Shown piece after piece: positions 7,644 through 12,994 of a DNA stretch of 20,071 nucleotides. The DNA lies in the IMG/VR virus record IMGVR_UViG_3300044705_000027, positions 1-20,071 of that record; one strand, written 5' to 3'. This stretch comes from a virus. The notes beneath the pieces are model-generated. The model saw only the letters and a program-made list of their open reading frames with translations, was not told where the DNA came from and searched no databases. Made by a program: the position numbers and the translations under genes. Every line of letters begins with the position of its first letter. The stretch's first letter is position 1.

Positions 7644-7883
7644 TTATTTACCGTATAAATTATTAATTGTGATGCTTGTAGCATCTAAAAATACATCTTG
7701 CGCCTCTGGTCTGGCATTGGGCAGATTGAGATTATCTGTAACCGGAGGAATATTAAGTTGAGGATGTTTTTGATCCCATACTCTTCTTAACACATAAAGA
7801 CCATTCCATTGCATTTTAAATTCTGCTAGGGGTCTTTTAAATCCAGTCCGGTCACAAATACCGGGATTATCCCGTCTGCCCAT
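7644..7883 (-). CDS. small conserved head-region protein (79 aa)
   Basis: The sequence starts MGRRDNPGICDRTGFKRPLA and continues KMQWNGLYVLRRVWDQKHPQ (24-43). The arrangement 'G-x-C-D-R-T-G-F-K-x-x-x-x-E/D-x-x-x-x-W-N-G-L-x-V ... W/F-x-x-x-H-P-Q' is a conserved small-protein pattern that I recognise from phage genomes immediately after the major capsid gene. Its function is not known to me. A single Cys in CDRTGF does not make a full zinc site. The C-terminus (50-79) has no strong motif. The gene begins ten bases after the coat gene's stop and is followed by a beta-rich structural gene, so a role in head completion or the head-tail joint is plausible from position only. Confidence 0.68.
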   Translation of the reverse strand: MGRRDNPGICDRTGFKRPLAEFKMQWNGLYVLRRVWDQKHPQLNIPPVTDNLNLPNARPEAQDVFLDATSITINNLYGK

Positions 7884-7893
7884 TGTCTATTAA

Positions 7894-8802
7894 TTATAGA
7901 CCAGTTGAAGCATAAGCAGCTCTCCAATCAGTCCAACCGAAAGAGAAACGACAATAAGTTTTGTATTTTTGGACTTCTTGGTCGAATGCTCCATCATTAG
8001 TGAACTCAGGAGAGTTACGATTATAATGCTTTAAGCCATTTGGAACTCCACTTAACATAAAGTAAGCAGTAGAAGAAGTGAGGTAGTGATTAACTACATA
8101 ACCTCTTGGAATAGAACCAAGCTGACGCATAGCGTTAATATCGTTATTAGCAGTACCGCTTTGCAAAATACTTCCCAAGATTCTTTCGGTAGTAAAACGA
8201 AGAGCAGGTGGAATAACGAGTTTTTTGCCTTCAATAGGATTTACCATACCCATATAGTTAAGTGAGGTATCCATTTGAATTAGTAAGTTTTCTATAGCAG
8301 TTTCAGAAATTGCTGCTGCCGCTCCTAAGTTACTTTGACTACCGGAAAGCGTTGGATGTGATGCGCTAAATAATGGTTGTCCGTCACCACCTACAGCAAC
8401 AGATGAATTAGTGCCATTATTTAAAACATTTGCCCCAATAGTTTCATAAGTCCTTTTAAGAGCATCTCCTAATTCACGCATACCATACATTAGAATATCC
8501 AATGTTTTGCCATCATCTTTAGCTTCTCTAGAAATTTGGAAACCAAGACCATAAGCATTATGGTTATAGAAAGTAGTATATGCTTGTTGATTGCTTGTAT
8601 ATTGAGTAGCTTGTGCTTCAGGTTTAACTGGTACATAAGTGAAACCAGTATTAAGCACATCCATCTCAAAAGCATCATTTGATTGATGAATTTCAAAAAT
8701 TTCTTTCCATTCATCATATTGTTGACTATATTGACCCCACCAGTTATCTACTAATGGTTTCAAGTTTGCTGGGAAATTACCCCTTACTATTACGCCGACC
8801 AT
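7894..8802 (-). CDS. major capsid protein (302 aa, HK97-fold type)
   Basis: This is the probable coat protein. It has the best ribosome-binding site in the window (AAGGAG, ten bases before the ATG at 8802), as expected for the most abundant virion protein. Features fitting HK97-fold coats are an N-terminal acidic/aromatic arm (WWGQYSQQYDEWKEIFEIHQ, 21-40), a region AYGLGFQISREAKDDGKTLD (83-102) that fits an E-loop to spine-helix transition, and GGDGQPLFSASHPTL (138-152), where 'P-L-F-S-x-x-H-P' is recurrent in phage coats. It also has VIPPALRFTTERIL (196-209), the 'V-x-P-P-x-L-x-x-x-A/T-x-x-I-L' P-domain motif. It lies downstream of scaffold and decoration genes. No protease gene is visible nearby, consistent with an uncleaved, P22-like coat assembled on a scaffold. 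Confidence 0.88.
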   Translation of the reverse strand: MVGVIVRGNFPANLKPLVDNWWGQYSQQYDEWKEIFEIHQSNDAFEMDVLNTGFTYVPVKPEAQATQYTSNQQAYTTFYNHNAYGLGFQISREAKDDGKTLDILMYGMRELGDALKRTYETIGANVLNNGTNSSVAVGGDGQPLFSASHPTLSGSQSNLGAAAAISETAIENLLIQMDTSLNYMGMVNPIEGKKLVIPPALRFTTERILGSILQSGTANNDINAMRQLGSIPRGYVVNHYLTSSTAYFMLSGVPNGLKHYNRNSPEFTNDGAFDQEVQKYKTYCRFSFGWTDWRAAYASTGL

Positions 8803-8812
8803 AAATTAAATT

Positions 8813-8818
8813 CTCCTT
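8813..8818 (-). promoter_or_regulatory. strong ribosome-binding site of the major capsid gene
   Basis: The minus strand reads AAGGAG followed by AATTTAATTT and the ATG at 8802. It is the clearest Shine-Dalgarno in the window. Most other genes here start from overlaps or A-rich leaders without one, so it marks the capsid gene for high expression. Confidence 0.75.
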
Positions 8819-8830
8819 AATTAAATATTA

Positions 8831-9451
8831 TTAAACTCCTGTTGAACCAGGTGTACCAGTGTGAAGGTTGAACTTAACCAACCAAACTGTGTATTGACCT
8901 ACGATATTGTTAACTATATCTTTCACTCCAAGTATCTGTAATTGAAGAGTGTTAGTAGTAGCAACAGAAGCGGAACTTAATTGTGCGCCGGAAAGAGCAG
9001 AGAAAGTGCTGCCAGTATTTGTATAAATCAAATTGGCATTACTACCTACAGCAGAAGCGGTAAGTGTTACAACACCATCGTCTTGAATCTCAAATACTTC
9101 ATTGTAGTCATCAGCTACATAAGCAATCATATCACCATTTCCTTGTTGATAATAATTGCATCCAGTACCATAAAGATTACTGGGTAAAAACTCAAATCCC
9201 ACAATTACACCAGTAGAAGAATTACTTGAACCAGCAGTTGCTTTAGTGATGGTAGGAAGAGAGCCGGGATTTATTGCTTTGCCATTAAGAGAATAAGTAG
9301 TGTTACCACCACCAGTAATTACAACAGGATCGCCCACATATAGATTGGTAGAAACTGAGCCAGAAGAAATATAATACGGATTTATTTTTGGGTCGCTACC
9401 GCTGTATTGACGATTCATGCGCAACCCAAAAGGACTATTTACATTAGCCAT
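8831..9451 (-). CDS. capsid decoration / head-stabilising protein (206 aa)
   Basis: The N-terminus MANVNSPFGLRMNRQYSGSD is highly characteristic of phage structural proteins encoded beside the coat gene ('M-A-N-x-N-x-P-F-G-x-R-P/M-x-R ... G'), usually annotated as decoration, cement or head-stabilising proteins. The body is beta-rich with glycine/serine/threonine loops, including NPYYISSGSVSTNLYVGDPV (24-43), a segment IAYVADDYNEVFEIQDDG near 109-126 and a final VGQYTVWLVKFNLHTG. There is no catalytic motif or signal peptide. It is transcribed directly before the coat gene, separated by 28 bases, and follows a 201-base non-coding gap. It may bind the outer surface of expanded capsids; that role rests on family resemblance and position. 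Confidence 0.7.
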   Translation of the reverse strand: MANVNSPFGLRMNRQYSGSDPKINPYYISSGSVSTNLYVGDPVVITGGGNTTYSLNGKAINPGSLPTITKATAGSSNSSTGVIVGFEFLPSNLYGTGCNYYQQGNGDMIAYVADDYNEVFEIQDDGVVTLTASAVGSNANLIYTNTGSTFSALSGAQLSSASVATTNTLQLQILGVKDIVNNIVGQYTVWLVKFNLHTGTPGSTGV

Positions 9452-9489
9452 TTTAGATTAAAATTAAATTGATAAGAATTTAAACGGAT

Positions 9490-9554
9490 GATGTCTCAAG
9501 AGGCGTTAAACGCCAAAAAGAAATGATGTCTCAAAAGGAAGTGTCTCAGAAAGG
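9490..9554. repeat. three short direct repeats, consensus (G)ATGTCTCA-A-AGG
   Basis: On the plus strand the units are GATGTCTCAAGAGG (9490-9503), GATGTCTCAAAAGG (9525-9538) and AGTGTCTCAGAAAGG (9540-9554). The shared core TGTCTCA starts at 9492, 9527 and 9542, giving spacings of 35 and 15 bases. On the transcribed strand each reads CCTyTTGAGACATC. The spacing is too irregular for CRISPR. The sites could bind a protein or be a degenerate duplicated element. Confidence 0.6.
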
Positions 9555-9555
9555 A

Positions 9556-9616
9556 TGTCGCTAAAGATAATTTTTATACCTATTTATGTCTTTTTATAAA
9601 AAATCTTTAAGCGACA
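9556..9616 (-). other. large imperfect stem-loop upstream of the decoration-capsid genes
   Basis: The arm at 9556-9578 (TGTCGCTAAAGATAATTTTT then ATA) pairs with the arm at 9591-9616 (TTTTTATAAAAAATCTTTAA then GCGACA). The outer TGTCGCT/AGCGACA and AAAGAT/ATCTTT segments match, with one bulged A and a small internal loop, leaving a terminal loop of about 12 bases. The transcribed strand shows no clean U-run after the stem, so it is a weak fit to an intrinsic terminator. It may be a processing or stabilising hairpin at the 5' end of coat mRNA. Confidence 0.5.
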
Positions 9617-9652
9617 ATACCTTTTTAAAATAAAAGATTATTAAGTCAATAA

Positions 9653-10156
9653 TTATTTTCTTCTAATAACTTTATTGCCCAATACTAAATCTTCTTGTGC
9701 TTCAGTAGTAGCATAAAAGTTAGTATTTCGTTGGGCACTAGAAGGTACACCCACAATATTACGCATACTTTTATCGTAATTATCACGAGCCTCTAATTCT
9801 TGCCATTTTCTATGAATTTCTAATGGGATCTCATAAAGAACATGCATTACTTCCCTTCCTCTATGTACATAGCCAGCATATACCGGAGGTACATCTTCTA
9901 CTTTTCTAAATCCTCTTGCAACATAAGGTGCAATTTCCGCTTGGTAATCTTCATCTTTAAACCAATATCTAAAATATCCAGGTCTTTCTACATTTGGAAA
10001 AGAATTACGAGCTTTAATTGGGATATATTGTCCATGTTGTTTTGGTACTTTATAAGAAATACCATCAATTATAGTCTCATCAAATATATCTGAATCATTT
10101 GGTAATTCAGTAGCAGCGATAATGGGAGTATTTTTTTGTTTTTTCTCTGTTGTCAT
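9653..10156 (-). CDS. uncharacterised virion-region protein (167 aa)
   Basis: I do not recognise a named family. The product is soluble and mixed alpha/beta with a basic C-terminus (GNKVIRRK). Residues 30-60 contain DGISYKVPKQHGQYIPIKAR, followed by a segment rich in aromatics (ERPGYFRYWFKDEDYQAEIA, 57-76), then ARGFRKVEDVPPVYAG and a helix IPLEIHRKWQELEARDNY (129-146). The 'Y-F-R-Y-W ... D ... A-x-x-A-G-F-x-x-V' layout suggests a small structural or assembly protein. It lies nine bases after the scaffold stop and before the gap preceding the decoration gene. That position, between scaffold and coat, would fit a minor head protein or assembly helper, but no function is claimed. Confidence 0.7.
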   Translation of the reverse strand: MTTEKKQKNTPIIAATELPNDSDIFDETIIDGISYKVPKQHGQYIPIKARNSFPNVERPGYFRYWFKDEDYQAEIAPYVARGFRKVEDVPPVYAGYVHRGREVMHVLYEIPLEIHRKWQELEARDNYDKSMRNIVGVPSSAQRNTNFYATTEAQEDLVLGNKVIRRK

Positions 10157-10165
10157 GATTAATTA

Positions 10166-11128
10166 TTAATTTTGGTTCTTAAAATAGCTTTTTACATAAG
10201 CTTCTCTGGTTGATATTCCCCTTTCTACTGCCCAATCACATGTTTCTTTAGCTCCCTTTGGCAAATCATTATAAGTTTTATGTCGAGTGTTTGCGTTTCC
10301 CATTCCTCCCAAATCATTACCTTCTACCATTTGAATAGTGCTGCGTTTTTGAAATTTATTTGGGTAAATTGTTTTGATTTTAGCGCTTACCATTTCCAAT
10401 CTTTGGTTAAGCGGAAGATGGGCAGTTTGAGGATTCATCAATAAAGAATTATCATAAGCGGCAGCCATATTGCGCATTTCTATATCTTGGTCAAACCAAC
10501 TATTATTTTGTTTCCAACCATTAATAGTCATTTGATCTTGCGGAGATAATTGAGGAGCAGAAGGGACTGAAGGAGTTGGATTAGTTGGAACTTCTTTGTA
10601 AGTATTACTATACTTCTGCTTTTGTTCTAATAGCTGAGCGTAACGTTCAAAGTCCATTTCTTCTTTAGCTCGCTCAATCTCTCTATTAAGATAAGTTTGG
10701 GTGTTTTCCAAATCTCTTATTTCTCGAGTTTTATTTATCTCAAGAAGAGTGCGCATATCTTCACTCATCTTTTGTATTTGCTGCTCAAGAATTTGGTTTT
10801 TGTCTGCTAATTCTCTTAATCTTTCATTTCTGATTGGGGCTATTCGTTGAGAATTTTCTAAAAATTCTTTGTAATCAATAAATTGACGCTCTGAACCATC
10901 TTTATTCTTATTATTAAATAATTCTTGAGGTCTCCAGCCTTCATTCCAAGCTATTCTTGCGTCATCATCAGGTAAGTTATCAAATATTTCTCTTTCTTTA
11001 ATTTTCCTTTCTTCAGGAGGCAAAGAACGTAAATCAGGAGCAGAAGAAGCTTCTTGATTATTATTTGTTATCTCTGCAACCTGTGCTACAGATATATTTG
11101 GTTGTAAGTTATCATTATTGTCTGTCAT
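10166..11128 (-). CDS. capsid scaffolding protein (320 aa)
   Basis: The protein has the standard build of a phage scaffold. Residues 1-35 form a polar disordered N-terminus. Residues 36-95 hold an acidic segment with DDDARIAWNEGWRPQELFNN (54-73), a 'G-W-R-P-x-E-x-F' pattern seen in podoviral scaffolds. Residues 100-178 are a highly charged long helix or coiled coil (NERLRELADKNQILEQQIQK...), 180-197 are a proline-rich linker, and the C-terminus is basic and helical (WAVERGISTREAYVKSYFKN, 299-318) and could bind coat subunits as P22 scaffold does. It is encoded between portal and coat. AGAGGA lies upstream of the ATG at 11128, which overlaps the end of the GroES-like gene by 14 bases. Cleavage sites or a fused protease are not seen. 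Confidence 0.8.
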   Translation of the reverse strand: MTDNNDNLQPNISVAQVAEITNNNQEASSAPDLRSLPPEERKIKEREIFDNLPDDDARIAWNEGWRPQELFNNKNKDGSERQFIDYKEFLENSQRIAPIRNERLRELADKNQILEQQIQKMSEDMRTLLEINKTREIRDLENTQTYLNREIERAKEEMDFERYAQLLEQKQKYSNTYKEVPTNPTPSVPSAPQLSPQDQMTINGWKQNNSWFDQDIEMRNMAAAYDNSLLMNPQTAHLPLNQRLEMVSAKIKTIYPNKFQKRSTIQMVEGNDLGGMGNANTRHKTYNDLPKGAKETCDWAVERGISTREAYVKSYFKNQN

Positions 11129-11495
11129 TATTATCCTCTAAAATTGGTTGTTCATTTTTTATATCCCATTTTTGCCATCCTAATATATTAGATGAAGCAT
11201 CATCTATTAGTCGAAAGTAGTTATCCTTTTCGCTTAACATCATAACGCCAGTGTGAGCCTTAAAGAATACTAAAGATCCAACTGGTATTTCGTGTTCATT
11301 CCACGAAAAATTCTTACCTTTTTTAGCTAAAATCCCAACAGTAGAATAGAAAGCTACATTTTCTCTTTGTTCAGAAGTTACTATTATTCCACCAGAAGTA
11401 CGAGGAGGGGGAATATCAAATATCCATACTAAACAGCAATCAGGTTTAATATTAATTTCTTTTAAATTAAATTGACTCAGATTTTTTTTATTCAT
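11115..11495 (-). CDS. groES: GroES-like co-chaperonin (126 aa)
   Basis: The order of motifs matches the 10-kDa chaperonin fold. Residues 19-30 (DCCLVWIFDIPP) correspond to the first strand of GroES. RTSGGIIVT (32-40) corresponds to the mobile loop, whose GGIVL segment in GroES inserts its I-V-L tripeptide into GroEL, here GGIIV. VGILAKKGK (53-61) matches 'G-x-V-L-A-V-G-x-G', and PVGSLVFFKAHTGVMMLSEK (71-90) matches 'V-G-D-I-V-I-F-N-D-G-Y-G-V-K'. FRLIDDASSNILG (94-106) matches the final strand with the 'S-D-I-L-A' ending. It is longer than bacterial GroES (about 97 aa) through both termini. By analogy with T4 gp31 it would cap host GroEL to fold a phage protein, and its position directly before scaffold and coat suggests the coat. 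The gene overlaps its neighbours by 8 and 14 bases. Confidence 0.82.
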   Translation of the reverse strand: MNKKNLSQFNLKEINIKPDCCLVWIFDIPPPRTSGGIIVTSEQRENVAFYSTVGILAKKGKNFSWNEHEIPVGSLVFFKAHTGVMMLSEKDNYFRLIDDASSNILGWQKWDIKNEQPILEDNNDRQ

Positions 11496-11751
11496 AAGTT
11501 TTAAATTCGTTAATAATAGTTATAATACGGTCTATACTTCGAAGAAAAATAATAGTTTGTTTAATAGCAGCAGTACCTTTTCTTTCATTTAATTCATCAC
11601 CATTAAAGCTTTCATAAGCGGTTTGTTGTATATATTCAGCCCAGCTCTTTTTATATTCTTCTAAAAATTGTACAAAAGTTTCTGTACCGCTGGAATTAGC
11701 CCATGCTTGTAAAATAGAACAATGTTGTTTGGTAAAATTTTCTATATCCAT
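11488..11751 (-). CDS. small helical protein of unknown function (87 aa)
   Basis: I recognise no family with certainty. The product MDIENFTKQHCSILQAWANS...EFKTYE is predicted wholly helical, with an acidic N-terminal half and a segment ELNERKGTAAIKQTIIFLRS (53-72) followed by IDRIITIINEF. Small proteins of this shape with an 'E-R-K-G' core are often found beside podoviral portal genes, but their role is unknown to me. It overlaps the GroES-like gene start by eight bases and begins one base before the end of the membrane-protein gene's intergenic, so it is co-translated with these. There is no membrane segment or metal-binding motif, with only one Cys (residue 11). Confidence 0.65.
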   Translation of the reverse strand: MDIENFTKQHCSILQAWANSSGTETFVQFLEEYKKSWAEYIQQTAYESFNGDELNERKGTAAIKQTIIFLRSIDRIITIINEFKTYE

Positions 11752-11752
11752 G

Positions 11753-12004
11753 TTATTTTTTTAAGATTTCCAAAATTGTATTAATTAACTCATGAAATTT
11801 ATTAATCATATCCTCATATAATTGCTTAGTTGAAGAACGATGATAAAAATCCATACCTAGAAATAAGGTGGTTAATATAATGATAAATCCTCCATAACCA
11901 CAAAAAGGATTAATACAAAATATGATGGTGGAAATGCCAACTGTTAATAATAATACTAGAGCAATTCCAATAATATATTCCCGCAATTTATTTTTTATGC
12001 TCAA
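11753..12004 (-). CDS. two-pass membrane protein (83 aa), holin-like shape
   Basis: Two hydrophobic segments are clear: about residues 10-31 (YIIGIALVLLLTVGISTIIF then CI) and 37-54 (YGGFIIILTTLFLGMDFY), separated by a short turn with NPFCG. They are followed by a charged amphipathic C-terminal helix (STKQLYEDMINKFHELINTI, 58-77, then LEILKK). The earliest start in frame is TTG at 12004, overlapping the upstream gene by 17 bases; another TTG at 11986 would give 77 aa. No Shine-Dalgarno decides between them. Small size, two membrane spans and a charged tail resemble class II holins, but no endolysin is in the window and the location between portal and scaffold is unusual for lysis genes. Membrane location is confident, holin function is not. 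Confidence 0.6.
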   Translation of the reverse strand: MSIKNKLREYIIGIALVLLLTVGISTIIFCINPFCGYGGFIIILTTLFLGMDFYHRSSTKQLYEDMINKFHELINTILEILKK

Positions 12005-12326
12005 TTAAATAAAACTTACAATCTATTGCCCTTTTATCATTAATTTCCGGAAGTTGTTTCCAAATTAAATCAAAAGTTGTTTTTTCGGTTCTATGTTCTT
12101 CTATCCATTGATGAATCATTTCTATATAAATATAGATTTGACCTAATAAAAAAGCTTGTTCCATTCCGGAATTTATTGCTGAAGAAATATTTTGAGTTTT
12201 TAACTCATTGATAGGATAAAAACAAAAGTCAAATTCTTCTTCAAAATTAGGATTTTGTCTAATATTAACTATATTTAATTCTTGCTTTATTAGCTTCTCT
12301 ATTATCTTTTTTATATCAGACTGCAT
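11988..12326 (-). CDS. unknown small protein (112 aa)
   Basis: I do not recognise this protein. The N-terminal 30 residues form a charged helix (MQSDIKKIIEKLIKQELNIV), followed by an acidic/aromatic patch NFEEEFDFCFYPINEL (27-42). A helical segment with several aromatics (QAFLLGQIYIYIEMIHQWIE, 57-76) is next, and then a basic C-terminus. The helix at 57-76 is moderately hydrophobic but contains charged residues, so it is more likely buried in the protein than membrane-spanning. ATG 12326 sits one base after the stop of the 97-aa gene (TAGTATG), and its end overlaps the start of the membrane-protein gene. The tight packing suggests a co-expressed accessory function for head assembly or host takeover. 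Confidence 0.62.
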   Translation of the reverse strand: MQSDIKKIIEKLIKQELNIVNIRQNPNFEEEFDFCFYPINELKTQNISSAINSGMEQAFLLGQIYIYIEMIHQWIEEHRTEKTTFDLIWKQLPEINDKRAIDCKFYLIEHKK

Positions 12327-12327
12327 A

Positions 12328-12621
12328 CTATAACTGCTGTAAATAAATTGTTGATTCTACCCAAAATTCTTTGTTATCTTCCATAATCACATTATTAGAA
12401 AAATAATAAATACCATATTGTTTGGTTCTTTTAGTATAATCTTTGAAGAATTGTTTTAAATCCTTAATAAATTCTGTAAGAGCAGAGTGAGGGTCTTCCC
12501 AAGTTTTAAGCAATTGATTATTCTGAAATACTGTTAAATCTGCTTCATCTTCAAAATCTGATATAATCTTTATATTACGAGGTAAAATAGGATTTAAATC
12601 TAAAGTATCAAATATTCTCAT
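12328..12621 (-). CDS. unknown small protein (97 aa)
   Basis: I do not recognise this protein. It starts MRIFDTLDLNPILPRNIKII and is mixed alpha/beta: a beta-like stretch with acidic residues (SDFEDEADLTVFQNNQLLKT, 21-40), an amphipathic helix ALTEFIKDLKQFFKDYTKRT (47-66), then a beta-rich C-terminus (YGIYYFSNNVIMEDNKEFWV, 69-88). It has no cysteines or membrane segments. The ATG at 12621 overlaps the end of the 128-aa gene by 14 bases, and its own stop is one base before the next start. It belongs to the portal-to-scaffold block of small genes whose order suggests a single transcript. Confidence 0.62.
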   Translation of the reverse strand: MRIFDTLDLNPILPRNIKIISDFEDEADLTVFQNNQLLKTWEDPHSALTEFIKDLKQFFKDYTKRTKQYGIYYFSNNVIMEDNKEFWVESTIYLQQL

Positions 12622-12994
12622 TAGTTATTGTAGTTATTGTAGTTTTTAGGCAAATTTGATATAAGGTATTACCTTCAATATCTAACATTTCTATTATATG
12701 AGGTTTTTCTATCCAATCTATTGATTTAATTTTGTCTCCTTGTTTATATCCCATAGTTATATAAGTTTTAAATGCTCCTTCCATATACCACATAGTTCTA
12801 TTAAAATCATGACTACGACAAGAATTTAAAATAATCATATCAGTTTCTTTTTTGCGAGAGTGAGGTAATAGATTATGTTTCTTATTACCTTCAAATATTC
12901 TAGGTATTTCTATTAATCCCGATTCTTGCAATCCAAAGTAATTTATAAGAAATCTATCTAATTCCTTAATTAGAGGGTCTAGTGATTTTTCCAT
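12608..12994 (-). CDS. unknown small protein (128 aa)
   Basis: I do not recognise this protein. The N-terminal 25 residues are an amphipathic helix (MEKSLDPLIKELDRFLINYF), followed by a basic loop GNKKHNLLPHSRKKETDMII (36-55). Next comes a segment with LNSCRSHDFNRTMWYMEGAF (56-75) and a beta-rich end (QICLKTTITTITNENI). The 'GYKQGDKIKSIDW' stretch (82-94) looks like a small SH3-type or strand-turn-strand unit, but that is impressionistic. ATG 12994 overlaps the portal stop (TAATG), so it is probably coupled to portal translation. Two cysteines occur but are not spaced for zinc. Confidence 0.62.
   Translation of the reverse strand: MEKSLDPLIKELDRFLINYFGLQESGLIEIPRIFEGNKKHNLLPHSRKKETDMIILNSCRSHDFNRTMWYMEGAFKTYITMGYKQGDKIKSIDWIEKPHIIEMLDIEGNTLYQICLKTTITTITNENI

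Larger units (their letters stand above)
9452..9652. other. non-coding gap with repeats between the 167-aa and decoration genes
   Basis: I find no convincing gene in these 201 bases on either strand. The gap holds three direct-repeat units (9490-9554), a short hairpin GGCGTTAAACGCC (9502-9514) and a large imperfect stem-loop (9556-9616). It interrupts an otherwise tightly packed structural operon just before the decoration and coat genes, a position suited to a promoter, an RNA-processing site or a remnant of an insertion. I do not see a promoter with both boxes well spaced. Confidence 0.55.

Noticed and set aside
7643-7684. Upstream start at 7684 for the 221-aa gene
   Set aside because: It would overlap the preceding gene by 41 bases without a Shine-Dalgarno, whereas ATG 7642 follows the stop by one base as at neighbouring junctions.
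8490-8717. Minus-strand open frame of 75 codons within the coat gene
   Set aside because: It is in another frame fully inside the major capsid gene, has Met/Lys/Leu-rich non-protein-like composition and no start signal.
8981-9187. Plus-strand open frame antisense to the decoration gene
   Set aside because: Low-complexity Ser/Ile composition, no Shine-Dalgarno and complete overlap with a well-supported gene.
9490-9554. CRISPR-like repeats
   Set aside because: Only three units, imperfect, with unequal spacings of 35 and 15 bases.
9842-10093. Plus-strand open frame antisense to the 167-aa gene
   Set aside because: Composition (Phe, Ile, Tyr, Ser) is the usual shadow of a Lys/Glu-rich gene in AT-rich DNA.
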